Part shown: one piece after another, positions 55,537-64,000 of the stretch | Layout of the letters: each line of letters opens with the position of its first letter | Position numbering within the stretch: position 1 is the first letter of the stretch | NCBI RefSeq assembly: GCF_000698595.1 | Contig: NZ_JFHC01000001.1 | Location: 1-64,000, forward strand | From: Caballeronia glathei | GTDB lineage: Bacteria; Pseudomonadota; Gammaproteobacteria; Burkholderiales; Burkholderiaceae | Length of the DNA: 64,000 nt | Reading direction: 5' to 3' | Notes under the pieces: model-generated | Databases searched by the model: none | What the model was told of the DNA's origin: nothing | Seen by the model: the letters and a program-made list of their open reading frames with translations, nothing else | Made by a program: the position numbers and the translations under genes

Positions 55537-56178
55537 ATGACGACACTTGCCAACCTTCGTAGAAGCTATTCCCTCGGATCGCTCGATCAAGCCGATGTCG
55601 ACCCCGATCCGGTTCGCCAGTTTCAGACGTGGTTTGCGCAAGCGCTCGATGCAAAACTGCCCGAACCGAATGCAATGACGCTTGCGACGGTCGACGAACG
55701 GGGCCGCCCCTCGGCGCGCATCGTTCTGATCAAGGGCGTCGACGAACGAGGCTTCGTGTTCTTCACGAACTACGAAAGCCGCAAGGGTCGCGAACTCGCA
55801 GGCAATCCGGCCGCGAGCCTGCTGTTCTACTGGATTGAACTCGAGCGCCAGGTGCGCATCGAGGGCTCCGTCGTCACGACGAGCGCCGATGAAAGCGACG
55901 CCTACTACGCGTCGCGGCCGCTCGAATCGCGCATCGGCGCGTGGGCGTCGGAGCAAAGCCAGGTGCTGGAAAGCCGCGCGGTGCTCGAAGCCCGCGAGCG
56001 CGAACTGATCGCGCAATACGGCGACAACCCGCCGCGCCCGCCGCACTGGGGCGGCTACCGGCTGGTTCCCGACACCATCGAATTCTGGCAAGGCCGGCCT
56101 TCACGGCTGCACGACCGCATCGTGTACACGCGCGAAGACGCGGGCGGCGAGTGGCGCATCGTCCGGCTCGCGCCGTAA
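55537..56178 (+). CDS. pdxH: Pyridoxamine 5'-phosphate oxidase
   Basis: The protein has 213 aa. FMN-binding residues lie in [26 protein letters not shown] and the PLP-binding Arg/His region in [13 protein letters not shown]. It oxidises pyridoxine or pyridoxamine 5'-phosphate to PLP. The ATG at 55537 gives the standard length, with only a weak ribosome-binding site. It stands alone. Confidence 0.96.
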   Translation: MTTLANLRRSYSLGSLDQADVDPDPVRQFQTWFAQALDAKLPEPNAMTLATVDERGRPSARIVLIKGVDERGFVFFTNYESRKGRELAGNPAASLLFYWIELERQVRIEGSVVTTSADESDAYYASRPLESRIGAWASEQSQVLESRAVLEARERELIAQYGDNPPRPPHWGGYRLVPDTIEFWQGRPSRLHDRIVYTREDAGGEWRIVRLAP

Positions 56179-56357
56179 CGACGCACTCGCCGCCGCTTTT
56201 TGCGCGGACCAGAACGGCTCATCGGCCCGGGGCGGCATGCCTTTGCCCGGGGCGAGTGACGCCTATGGCGAGCGCGAAGCGTTGACACGCAGTACCGCAG
56301 GACGAACTTGGAGATGCGAGCCTTCCCTTAATTTCATCTAAGCGCGGAGAAACAAGC

Positions 56358-57572
56358 ATGTTCTGGGAGAAGAAGCTGACGCAGTGGGTGCAGGACGTTC
56401 GGAATCGGGCAAACATTCCGGCGCGTCTGGTGTTGTGGGATGGTCAGCAGCACGACTTCGGCATCTTTGCCGCACCGCAGGTCACGCTGCACGTGAAGAG
56501 CGCGACGGCCCTGCCCTATCTGCTCGAACCCAGTCTCGACAACCTCGGTGAAGCCTATGTGAAGGGCAAGATAGACATCGAGGGCAAGCTGTCGGACATC
56601 ATCAACATCAGCTACACGCTCGCGAAAAGCACCGTCACCAGCGCGAGCAAGCTCGCCCGTGTGCGACGCTACTTCACTCATACGAAGTCGTCGGACAGGA
56701 AGGCCATCCAGTATCACTACGACGTCTCGAACGAGTTCTACCGGCTCTGGCTGGACAAGAACATGGTCTATTCGTGCGCCTACTTCGAGAACGGCGACGA
56801 AGACATCGATACGGCGCAGTTGAAGAAGATCGACCACATCCTCACGAAAATCCAGCTGCAGCCCGGCCAGCGGCTGCTCGACATCGGCTGCGGCTGGGGC
56901 GCGCTCGTGATCCGCGCGGCGCAGAAGTTCGGCGCGAAGTGCGTGGGCGTGACGCTGTCGCAGAATCAGTTCGACCTTGCCACGCAGCGCGTGAAGGAGG
57001 CCGGACTCGAGGATCGCATCGAGATCCGTCTGCAGGATTACCGCGACGTGAAAGGCCAGTTCGACCGCATCACGAGCGTCGGCATGTTCGAGCACGTCGG
57101 CCGCAAGAACCTGCCCGAGTATTTCAGCAAGGTCCGCGATCTGCTCGCCGACGACGGCATCGCGATGAATCACGGCATCACGTCGACCGATTCCGACAGC
57201 GGCGAAACGGCGCTCGGCGGCGGCGAGTTCATCGACCGTTACGTGTTCCCCGACGGCGAGCTGCCGCATATCGGCCTCGCGCTCGAGTCGCTGCAGCGCG
57301 GCGGGCTGGAAGCCGTGGACATCGAGAGCCTGCGCCGCCACTACGCGCGCACGCTCGACATCTGGGCCGAGAACTTCGAAGCGAAGGCCGACGAGGCGAA
57401 GAAGCTCGTCGACGACGAAAAATTCCGCATCTGGCGCGTGTATCTCGCGGGCTGTGCGTACGCGTTCGAAAACGACGACGTGTCGATCTACCAGATCGTC
57501 TGCCGCAAGGCGGGACGCAGCGCGCAGACCCTGCCGTGGTCGCGCCGCTACATGTACGAGAAGGCGCTCTGA
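56358..57572 (+). CDS. cfa: Cyclopropane-fatty-acyl-phospholipid synthase
   Basis: The protein has 404 aa. The N-terminal domain (1-~110) is followed by a SAM-binding methyltransferase domain with LLDIGCGWGALVIRAAQ and QYHYDVSNEFYRLWLD, the conserved TSVGMFEHVG, and the Cys in YLAGCAYAFEN. It adds a methylene from SAM to cis-unsaturated phospholipid chains, usually in stationary phase or acid stress. The stop codon overlaps the start region of the DUF72 gene. Confidence 0.95.
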   Translation: MFWEKKLTQWVQDVRNRANIPARLVLWDGQQHDFGIFAAPQVTLHVKSATALPYLLEPSLDNLGEAYVKGKIDIEGKLSDIINISYTLAKSTVTSASKLARVRRYFTHTKSSDRKAIQYHYDVSNEFYRLWLDKNMVYSCAYFENGDEDIDTAQLKKIDHILTKIQLQPGQRLLDIGCGWGALVIRAAQKFGAKCVGVTLSQNQFDLATQRVKEAGLEDRIEIRLQDYRDVKGQFDRITSVGMFEHVGRKNLPEYFSKVRDLLADDGIAMNHGITSTDSDSGETALGGGEFIDRYVFPDGELPHIGLALESLQRGGLEAVDIESLRRHYARTLDIWAENFEAKADEAKKLVDDEKFRIWRVYLAGCAYAFENDDVSIYQIVCRKAGRSAQTLPWSRRYMYEKAL

Positions 57573-58675
57573 GCGGGGCGGCTGACGCGCCCGGCGCCGG
57601 CGAGGACGCCGGGCAGGTCGATCTGTTCGGCGCGCCGCCGCCTATTGGCGCGCCGCCGGTTGGCGCGCCGCCGAAGTCCGTAACGGCGAAACCGGCGCCG
57701 CGCAAGCCGCGCGGCGTGCTGCCCGCGCCCGCCACCCCCGAACTCGACGCGCTCGCCGCGAAGCTGCCCGCAGCCGTGCACCTCGGCACGTCGACGTGGT
57801 CGTTTCCCGGCTGGCGCGACATCGTCTACGGCGACGACTACTCCAGCGCGAAACTCTCCCGCGACGGCCTTGCCGCCTACGGCGCGCATCCGCTCCTGCG
57901 CAGCGTGTCGATCGACCGGTCGTTCTACGCGCCGCTTTCGATCGCCGAATACGCACGCTACGCCCAGCAGGTCCCCGATCACTTCCGCTTTATCGTGAAG
58001 GCGCCCGCGTCCGTCACCGACGCCGTGCTGCGCGGCGAGCGCGGCGCGCCCGCTGGCGAGAACCCGGCGTTCCTGAACGCGCAGATCGCCATCGACGAGT
58101 TCGTGCGGCCATGCATCGGCGGGCTCGGCGCGAAGGCCGGCGCGCTCGTGTTCCAGTTTTCGCCGCTGCCCGATGCGATGATCGTCGAACCTGCGCTTTT
58201 CATCGACCGCCTCGCGACATTCCTGAATGCGCTGCCGCCGCTCGAGGGCGACGCGTGCTACGCGGTCGAACTGAGGGACGCGACGATGCTCACGCCGCGC
58301 TTCATTCGCGCGCTGCGCGACGCGAAGGTGCGCTATTGCGTCGGCATCCATGCGCGCATGCCCGAAACATGGCGGCAGGCGAAAGCGCTCGCGCTGCTGG
58401 ATGAGAACGCGGCGGGGCCGCTCGTCGTGCGCTGGAGCCTGCACAGCGGCTTCCGCTACGAACAGGCGAAGGCGAAGTACGAACCGTTCGACAAGCTCGT
58501 CGACGAAGACCCCGACACGCGCCGGGCGCTCGCGGAACTCGCGGCGCGCTACGTCTTCGCGGGCCAGCCGGTGGTGATCGCAGTGAACAACAAGGCGGAA
58601 GGCTCCGCCCCGCTCACGTGCTTCGAACTGGCGCGCGAGATCGCGCTCGCGTGCGCGCAGGAACGCGGCGAATGA
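57569..58675 (+). CDS. DUF72 (YecE-like) protein, non-canonical CTG start
   Basis: The protein has ~368 aa. The DUF72 TIM-barrel domain starts at ~70 with VHLGTSTWSFPGWRDIVY and includes HFRFIVKAPASVTDAVL, FQFSPLP, CYAVELRDATM and VNNKAEGSAPLTC. Upstream is a ~65-residue low-complexity extension with QVDLFG. No ATG/GTG/TTG occurs in frame before the extension; CTG 57569 has GAGAAGG spaced for a ribosome-binding site and overlaps the cfa TGA. The alternative is GTG 57716, which would drop the extension. Function of the family is unknown. Confidence 0.8.
   Translation: MSGAADAPGAGEDAGQVDLFGAPPPIGAPPVGAPPKSVTAKPAPRKPRGVLPAPATPELDALAAKLPAAVHLGTSTWSFPGWRDIVYGDDYSSAKLSRDGLAAYGAHPLLRSVSIDRSFYAPLSIAEYARYAQQVPDHFRFIVKAPASVTDAVLRGERGAPAGENPAFLNAQIAIDEFVRPCIGGLGAKAGALVFQFSPLPDAMIVEPALFIDRLATFLNALPPLEGDACYAVELRDATMLTPRFIRALRDAKVRYCVGIHARMPETWRQAKALALLDENAAGPLVVRWSLHSGFRYEQAKAKYEPFDKLVDEDPDTRRALAELAARYVFAGQPVVIAVNNKAEGSAPLTCFELAREIALACAQERGE
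57629..57673 (+). repeat. Three near-identical GGCGCGCCGCCG units in the DUF72 gene
   Basis: Copies at 57629-57640, 57647-57658 and 57662-57673 encode the repeated Gly-Ala-Pro-Pro linker. Unequal spacing (18 and 15 bp) keeps the frame. Confidence 0.85.
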
Positions 58676-58708
58676 AGGACGGCGCCAGCGCCGCTCGCTG
58701 CCGGAACC

Positions 58709-59269
58709 TCAGCGCTTGAGCCGGTGCGCGAACTTCTGGCGGAACTTCGCCACCTTCGGCGCCACCACGAACGCGCAGTAGCCCTGGTCCGGATGCTGCG
58801 CGAAATAGTTCTGGTGATACCCCTCGGCTGGATAGTAGTCGCGGTTGAGCGACGTCACTTCGGTGACGATCCTGCCGTCGTAGATGCCGTCGCGCTGAAG
58901 CTGGTCGAGCACGTCGAGCGCGATCGCGCGCTGTTCGTCCGAATGCGTGAACACGGCCGACCGGTACTGCGTGCCGACATCGTTGCCCTGGCGGTTGAGC
59001 TGCGTCGGATCGTGCGTGGCGAAGAAAATCTCCAGAATCTCGCGATAGCCGATCACCGAAGGATCGAATTCCACCCTGACCACTTCCGCGTGGCCGGTGT
59101 CGCCGTCGCAGACCTGCTCGTAGGACGGATGCGCCACCTCGCCGCCGGCATAGCCCGATTCCACCGACAGCACGCCTTCGACACCCAGAAACACGGCCTC
59201 GGTGCACCAGAAACAGCCGCCGCCCAGCGTCGCGGTCTCGCGCCCGGGCTGTTGGGTCTGCTGCGTCAT
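58709..59269 (-). CDS. msrA: Peptide methionine-(S)-S-oxide reductase
   Basis: The protein has 186 aa. The catalytic cysteine is in LGGGCFWCTEA, with the GYAGG and GHAEVVRVEFDP motifs and a resolving-type Cys in QGYCAFVVAP. It reduces the S-epimer of methionine sulfoxide using thioredoxin. It is convergent with the DUF72 gene (33 bp between). Confidence 0.96.
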   Translation of the reverse strand: MTQQTQQPGRETATLGGGCFWCTEAVFLGVEGVLSVESGYAGGEVAHPSYEQVCDGDTGHAEVVRVEFDPSVIGYREILEIFFATHDPTQLNRQGNDVGTQYRSAVFTHSDEQRAIALDVLDQLQRDGIYDGRIVTEVTSLNRDYYPAEGYHQNYFAQHPDQGYCAFVVAPKVAKFRQKFAHRLKR

Positions 59270-59526
59270 GCTCGCTCCTTGTCGGTTTCCGGATGATTCC
59301 CGGTGGATTGCACACGGACTCCGCAGGTGGGTGCGCTCACACTGTCCGTCAACCCGGCGAGCTTACTGTTTTTTGAAAAGCCCCGCCTGTATCGCGGGCT
59401 TCGCCGGCCGCGTCCGGCGCGATTCCGCTAGAATCGAGGCAATTCGCTCATCTTATAAATGACTTCAGCACAGTCCTTCCGACTCATGCGCGACGCGCGG
59501 CCGGTTGCACACGAAACACTAGCCCG

Positions 59527-60039
59527 ATGAAACGCGCCAAGACCCCGAATTTCGACCACGTGGCTTTTCGCGGCGCACTGAGCCAGTTCGCCACGGGCGT
59601 GACCGTCATCACGACGCGCGCTCCGTCCGGCCAGCTGATCGGCATCACCGCGAGTTCGTTCAATTCCGTCTCGCTCGATCCGCCGCTCGTGCTGTGGAGC
59701 CTCGCGACCAAATCGGCGTCGATGCCGGTGTTCCAGTCGAACAGCCACTACGTGGTGAATGTGCTCGCCGCGTCGCAGATCGAGCTCTGCAAGCGTTTCG
59801 CGACCGTGAAGGGCGACCGCTTCGCCGGCGTCTCGCACGCGGAGGGCGACACCGGCATGCCGGTGCTGAACGGCGCGCTCGCGTGGTTCGAATGCCACAA
59901 CCGCAGCCGCTACGAGGAAGGCGACCACGTGATTTTCGTGGGCGAAGTGGAGCGCTGCGGGGTGCACGAGGACGCAACGAGGATTTCCCCGCTCGTCTTC
60001 CAGGCGGGGGATTTCCACACGCTGCTGTCGATCGGGTAA
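59527..60039 (+). CDS. Flavin reductase-like FMN-binding protein
   Basis: The protein has 170 aa and a split-barrel flavin reductase fold. Landmarks are LSQFATGVTVITTRAPSGQLIGITASSFNSVSLDPPLVLWSL-type positions (SQFATGVTVITT; GITASSFNSVSLDPPL), NVLAASQ and HVIFVGEVE. It resembles HpaC/RutF-type NAD(P)H:flavin reductases that serve two-component monooxygenases. No monooxygenase is adjacent. A TAGAAT hexamer is seen ~100 bp upstream. Confidence 0.9.
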   Translation: MKRAKTPNFDHVAFRGALSQFATGVTVITTRAPSGQLIGITASSFNSVSLDPPLVLWSLATKSASMPVFQSNSHYVVNVLAASQIELCKRFATVKGDRFAGVSHAEGDTGMPVLNGALAWFECHNRSRYEEGDHVIFVGEVERCGVHEDATRISPLVFQAGDFHTLLSIG

Positions 60040-60045
60040 GCCCGC

Positions 60046-60552
60046 CTACGCCGCCGGTCCGCGGGGCGACGGCTGCTCGATCAGCGCGACGGGCACGCCG
60101 GCTTCGTCCTTCATTGTCTGAAGAACGATGTTCGAGCGGATGTCGATCACACCCGGCGCCTTGTACAGCTTGCTCAGGATGAAGTCCGAATAGTGCTTCA
60201 GGTTGTGCGCGAGCACCCGCAGCACGTAATGCGTGTCGCCCGTCACGACGAACGCGCCCACCACCTCCGGCCACTCCCGCACCGCCGCCGCGAACGTTTC
60301 GTGCCAGTTTTCCTGGTCGTTTCGCATGGAAACGTGCACGAACGCCTCCAGTTCGATGCCGAGCCGCTCCCGGTCGAGACACGCGCGATAGCGCGCGATC
60401 ACACCCTCTTCTTCCAGCAGCCGCATCCGGCGCAGACAAGCCGAAGGCGACAGCGAAATGCGCTCCGCCAGATCCAGGTTGCTGATCCTTCCGTCTTCCT
60501 GCAGTACCGCCAAAATACGGCAATCCGTTGCATCGAGCGTGAACCCAGTCAT
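60046..60552 (-). CDS. kynR: Lrp/AsnC-family regulator, probable KynR
   Basis: The protein has 168 aa. The HTH (TDCRILAVLQEDGRISNLDLAERISLSPSACLRRMRLLEEEGVI) and RAM effector domain (~70-150) are complete. It is divergent from kynB with 135 bp between, the arrangement of KynR, the kynurenine-responsive Lrp-type activator of the kyn operon in other proteobacteria. It overlaps nothing; the flavin reductase gene converges within 6 bp. Confidence 0.88.
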   Translation of the reverse strand: MTGFTLDATDCRILAVLQEDGRISNLDLAERISLSPSACLRRMRLLEEEGVIARYRACLDRERLGIELEAFVHVSMRNDQENWHETFAAAVREWPEVVGAFVVTGDTHYVLRVLAHNLKHYSDFILSKLYKAPGVIDIRSNIVLQTMKDEAGVPVALIEQPSPRGPAA

Positions 60553-60687
60553 TTTTTAGTCTCCCTGGCCCGTTTCATCGAATTATGTTCTAAGACGCGG
60601 TGTTTTGGGTGGTTATTTCGCAATCACTTTTCAGGCTGTCGCGACTATGATTTGACGCATATCCACGCACTCTGCTAGGCGTCGCCG

Positions 60688-61317
60688 ATGACCACTCTCT
60701 GGGACATTTCCCCGCCCGTCCACCCCGAAACGCCCGTCTGGCCCGGCGACACGCCCGTTGGCATCGAGCGGATCTGGCGCATGGAGGCGGGTTCGCCCGT
60801 GAACGTCGCGCGCATCACGCTTTCGCCGCATACCGGCGCGCACGCCGACGCCCCGCTGCATTACGACGCCGAAGGCGCGCCGATCGGCGAAGTGGCGCTC
60901 GACACCTATCTGGGCCGGTGCCGCGTGATCGATTGCATCGGCGCGGCTCCGGCCGTGACGCCCGGGCACGTGGCCCGACATCTCGCCGACGCCCCGCCGC
61001 GCGTGCTGCTGCGCACCTATTCGCGCGCGCCGCTCGATGCATGGGACCCCCATTTCTGCGCTGTGGCGCCGGAAACTGTCGATCTGCTCGCAAAAAGCGG
61101 CGTGCGGCTGATCGGCATCGACACGCCGTCGCTCGACCCGCAGGAATCGAAGACGATGGACGCCCACCAGCGCATCCGCGCGCATCGCATGGCGATTCTC
61201 GAAGGACTCGTGCTCGACGCGATCGCGCCCGGCGACTACGAGCTGATCGCGCTGCCGCTCAGGCTCGCGACGCTCGACGCCAGTCCCGTGCGCGCCGTAT
61301 TGCGCCCTCTTTCCTGA
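60688..61317 (+). CDS. kynB: Kynurenine formamidase
   Basis: The protein has 209 aa and belongs to the metal-dependent cyclase-type family. The zinc-binding motif [12 protein letters not shown] (HxxxDxPxH) is intact. It hydrolyses N-formylkynurenine to kynurenine and formate. It is the first gene of the kynB-kynU-kynA operon; the next start is 27 bp away. Confidence 0.96.
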   Translation: MTTLWDISPPVHPETPVWPGDTPVGIERIWRMEAGSPVNVARITLSPHTGAHADAPLHYDAEGAPIGEVALDTYLGRCRVIDCIGAAPAVTPGHVARHLADAPPRVLLRTYSRAPLDAWDPHFCAVAPETVDLLAKSGVRLIGIDTPSLDPQESKTMDAHQRIRAHRMAILEGLVLDAIAPGDYELIALPLRLATLDASPVRAVLRPLS

Positions 61318-61344
61318 TTTTTCTCTACTTAACCGGACATTTCG

Positions 61345-62595
61345 ATGAATCATCGTGACGATGCTCTGGCGCTCGACCGCGAGGACCCGCTTCGCTCGCT
61401 GCGCGACCAGTTCGCGCTCGCGCCCGGCGTGATCTACCTCGACGGCAACTCCCTCGGCGTGCCGCCCAAAGCCGCCGCGGCGCGTGCCGCGGCCGTGATC
61501 GGCGGCGAATGGGGCGAGGGCCTCATCCGCAGCTGGAACACGGCGGGTTGGTTCGCGTTGCCCAAGCGCCTCGGCAACAAGCTCGCGCCGCTCGTCGGCG
61601 CGGGCGAGGACGAAGTCGTCGTCACCGACACCATATCGACCAATCTTTTCAAGATCCTGTCGGCAGCGCTGCGCATGGCGAACGCGCGCGACCCGCAACG
61701 CCGCGTGATCGTCTCCGAGCGCTCGAATTTTCCGACCGACCTGTACATCGCGCAGGGTCTGATCGAGCAGCTCGATCGCGGCTACGAGCTGCACCTCGTC
61801 GACGATCCGACCGAACTCGCCATCGCGATCGACGCAAACACCGCCGTCGCGATGATCACGCACGTGAACTACCGCACGGGCTACATGCACGACATGGCAG
61901 CCGTGACCGACCTGATCCACCGCGCGGGCGCGCTCGCCGTCTGGGATCTGGCGCATTCGGCGGGCGCTGTGCCGGTCGACCTGAACGGCGTCGGCGCGGA
62001 CTACGCGGTCGGCTGCACGTACAAGTATCTGAACGGCGGCCCCGGCTCGCCAGCGTTCGTCTGGGTGCCGAAGCGCCATCAGAACGCGTTTTCGCAGCCG
62101 CTTTCCGGCTGGTGGGGACACAAGAAGCCCTTCGACATGAACCCGGCCTACCAGCCGGACGAAGGCATCGGGCGATTCCTGTGCGGCACGCAGCCGGTCG
62201 TTTCGATGGCGCTCGTCGAATGCGGGCTCGACGTTTTCCTGCAAACCGACATGGCGGCGCTCAGGCGCAAGTCGCTCGCGCTCTCCGACCTTTTCATCAA
62301 GCTCGTTGAAACGCGCTGCGGCAAGTTCCCGCTGCAGCTCGTGACGCCGCGCGAGCACGCGCAGCGCGGCTCGCAGGCGAGTTTCGCCCATCCGAACGGC
62401 TACGAAGTGATGCAGGCGCTGATCGCGCGCGGCGTGATCGGCGATTATCGCGAGCCGCACGTGCTGCGCTTCGGCTTCACACCGCTCTATACGCGTTTCG
62501 CCGATGTGTGGGACGCCGTGGAAATCCTGCGCGACGTGCTGGAAAGCGAAGCGTGGCGTGCGCCCGAATTCGCCGAGCGCGGTGCCGTAACCTGA
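61345..62595 (+). CDS. kynU: Kynureninase
   Basis: The protein has 416 aa and is a fold-type I PLP enzyme. Landmarks are [31 protein letters not shown] and the PLP lysine in [12 protein letters not shown]. It cleaves kynurenine to anthranilate and alanine. It lies 27 bp after kynB and 11 bp before kynA. Confidence 0.97.
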   Translation: MNHRDDALALDREDPLRSLRDQFALAPGVIYLDGNSLGVPPKAAAARAAAVIGGEWGEGLIRSWNTAGWFALPKRLGNKLAPLVGAGEDEVVVTDTISTNLFKILSAALRMANARDPQRRVIVSERSNFPTDLYIAQGLIEQLDRGYELHLVDDPTELAIAIDANTAVAMITHVNYRTGYMHDMAAVTDLIHRAGALAVWDLAHSAGAVPVDLNGVGADYAVGCTYKYLNGGPGSPAFVWVPKRHQNAFSQPLSGWWGHKKPFDMNPAYQPDEGIGRFLCGTQPVVSMALVECGLDVFLQTDMAALRRKSLALSDLFIKLVETRCGKFPLQLVTPREHAQRGSQASFAHPNGYEVMQALIARGVIGDYREPHVLRFGFTPLYTRFADVWDAVEILRDVLESEAWRAPEFAERGAVT

Positions 62596-62606
62596 GAGAC
62601 AACGAC

Positions 62607-63524
62607 ATGACAAGAACCACTTCCGGCTGCCCGATGGGGTACGCAGCCACCGCAGGATCGCCCAAGGACGAAAGCGGGAACAAGCCCCCTGCCGAGCAGG
62701 GCAAGGAAGGCTGGCACGACGCACAGCTCGATTTCTCGGAATCGATGAGCTACGGCGATTATTTGTCGCTCGACTCGATCCTGTCGGCGCAGCATCCGCT
62801 TTCGCCCGACCACAACGAGATGCTCTTCATCGTCCAGCATCAGACAAGCGAACTCTGGATGAAGCTCGCCCTCTACGAACTGCGCGCGGCGCTCGCGGCC
62901 GTGCATCGCGACGACCTGCAGCCCGCGTTCAAGATGCTCGCGCGGGTGTCACGGATTTTCGAGCAGCTGGTGCAGGCGTGGAACGTCCTCTCGACGATGA
63001 CGCCGTCCGAATACACGGCAATGCGCCCCTATCTGGGGGCATCGTCGGGCTTCCAGTCGCATCAGTACCGGCAGATCGAATTCGTGCTCGGCAACAAGAA
63101 CGAGCAGATGCTCAAGCCTTACGCACACCGGCCGGCGATTCTCGCCGAAGTGCAGGCGACACTCGAAGCGCCCTCGTTCTACGACGAGGTGATCCGCCTG
63201 CTGGCGAAGCGCGGCTTTCCGATCGCGCCCGCGCGCCTGAACCGCGACTGGACGCAGCCGACGGAGCACGATCCCTCGGTGGAGGCGGCGTGGCTCACGG
63301 TGTATCGCGAGCCGTCGAAGCACTGGGAGCTTTACGAGATGGCGGAGGAACTCGTCGATCTGGAAGACGCATTTCGTCAGTGGCGGTTTCGCCATGTGAC
63401 GACCGTCGAGCGGATCATCGGCTTCAAGCAGGGAACCGGCGGGACGAACGGCGCGCCGTATCTGCGCAAGATGCTCGATGTCGTGCTCTTCCCCGAGCTT
63501 TGGCACGTGCGCACGGTGCTGTGA
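62607..63524 (+). CDS. kynA: Tryptophan 2,3-dioxygenase
   Basis: The protein has 305 aa. It is a heme dioxygenase: [21 protein letters not shown] carries the substrate-site His, [18 protein letters not shown] is the family signature, and the axial-heme His lies in [19 protein letters not shown], next to [11 protein letters not shown]. It opens the indole ring of tryptophan to N-formylkynurenine, the first pathway step although the last gene. The start at 62607 has GAGAGACAACG upstream. Confidence 0.97.
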   Translation: MTRTTSGCPMGYAATAGSPKDESGNKPPAEQGKEGWHDAQLDFSESMSYGDYLSLDSILSAQHPLSPDHNEMLFIVQHQTSELWMKLALYELRAALAAVHRDDLQPAFKMLARVSRIFEQLVQAWNVLSTMTPSEYTAMRPYLGASSGFQSHQYRQIEFVLGNKNEQMLKPYAHRPAILAEVQATLEAPSFYDEVIRLLAKRGFPIAPARLNRDWTQPTEHDPSVEAAWLTVYREPSKHWELYEMAEELVDLEDAFRQWRFRHVTTVERIIGFKQGTGGTNGAPYLRKMLDVVLFPELWHVRTVL

Positions 63525-63543
63525 GCAACAGGCGCGGCGCGCG

Positions 63544-64000
63544 CTACGCGAGCCGCGCCGCCAGCGCCCTCAGCTTCGGCCCGATCACCTGACGAAAGAA
63601 ATCCTCCCCCATCGACGACGCCGGCCCGCTGCTGCTCAGCACGAGCCACCGCCCGTTGCGGACATCCCGGAACGGCGCGGCGATCGCGTTGACGTCGTCG
63701 TGCCAGTCGCGAAACGAATAGCAGCAGCCGTCGCGGGCAAAATCCTTCACCGCCTCCCCGGCCGCCCTCACCAGCGCGGGGGCGTCTTCTCCGGCCGCTT
63801 CGGCCAATTTCGCCAGTTCCGCCAGGAGCGCTGCGCGCGCCGCCGGCTCCTGAACCGCGAGGTACGCGCGGCCCATCGAACTCGTCAGCATCGACAGGCG
63901 CGATCCGGGCGCGAGGCCGAGCGTCAGCGCCGTCTCGCTGCGGATGGTTTCCAGATAGATCATGTCGAACCCGTCGCGGCAGCCGAGCGACACCGCCGCC
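63544..64000 (-). CDS. IclR-family regulator, C-terminal part (5' truncated by window)
   Basis: At least 152 codons of the effector-binding domain are present; the frame is open to the right edge, so the HTH lies outside. Landmarks are DGFDMIYLETIRSETAL, GSRLSMLTSSMGRAYLA, CCYSFRDWHDDVNAIAAPFRD and the GPASSMGEDFF ending, typical of IclR. It converges on kynA with 19 bp between. The target genes are not in view. Confidence 0.85.
   Translation of the reverse strand, partial: AAVSLGCRDGFDMIYLETIRSETALTLGLAPGSRLSMLTSSMGRAYLAVQEPAARAALLAELAKLAEAAGEDAPALVRAAGEAVKDFARDGCCYSFRDWHDDVNAIAAPFRDVRNGRWLVLSSSGPASSMGEDFFRQVIGPKLRALAARLA

Noticed and set aside
60631..62724. 697-codon minus-strand open frame
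   Set aside because: Antisense to kynB and kynU, with His/Arg-rich composition; both sense genes have clear motifs.

Overview
The window is high-GC DNA (third codon positions strongly G/C) from a member of the Burkholderiaceae. The gene order sodB-xseA-lpxK-Trm112-kdsB-adk, murJ/rpsT, DUF3579-argF, murB-yajQ-plsY, xerD-ogt-queG/tsaE-amiC and the kynB-kynU-kynA operon is what I expect from Burkholderia sensu lato (Paraburkholderia or Caballeronia being most likely). This placement rests on synteny and protein recognition; no search was run. No rRNA, tRNA or CRISPR array was found.

1-7.8 kb: the end of an MFS transporter with its terminator, then a complete, apparently intact IscB element. It has an upstream structured omega RNA (about 733-1036) and an IscB RNA-guided nuclease (1038-2444) with all RuvC and HNH catalytic residues, bounded by hairpins at both ends. 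No transposase lies beside it. The element sits in the 5' leader of a GntR/UTRA regulator, and the iscB stop codon overlaps that regulator's ATG. A family III CoA-transferase, a DHA2-type MFS exporter and a degenerate EAL protein with a YkuI_C-like C-terminus follow.

7.8-31.2 kb: an accessory region with long gene-poor gaps and genes less G/C-biased than the rest. It holds a surface-glycan set (GT87 polytopic glycosyltransferase, HAD-UbiA fusion resembling decaprenyl-phosphate phosphoribosyl transferases, GT2 glycosyltransferase, and further on an ArnE/F-like membrane protein with an NAD-dependent epimerase). It also holds ldhA-aspT, an RRM protein, a GST, a decayed transposase, an Fe-S-less FNR-type reductase, a 2OG-Fe(II)-like oxygenase, a LysR/argC divergent pair, a DUF4148 lipoprotein, a VOC protein behind two matching palindromes, a racemase-fold protein lacking both catalytic cysteines, OsmC, and a HxlR/Old Yellow Enzyme divergent pair.

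31.2-64 kb: tightly packed housekeeping genes with clear intrinsic terminators between convergent pairs. They cover envelope and LPS synthesis (lpxK, kdsB, murJ, murB, plsY, amiC, cfa), translation and tRNA modification (rpsT, ybaK, queG, tsaE, tcdA, Trm112), DNA maintenance (xseA, xerD, ogt), redox and protein repair (sodB, msrA, a CnoX-like thioredoxin) and vitamin B6 (pdxH). The window ends with the tryptophan-to-anthranilate kynurenine operon, its divergent Lrp-type regulator and a truncated IclR gene.

The strongest candidate for an interesting system is the IscB/omega RNA element; next are the split polyprenyl-phospho-pentose glycan cluster and the paired operator upstream of the VOC gene.
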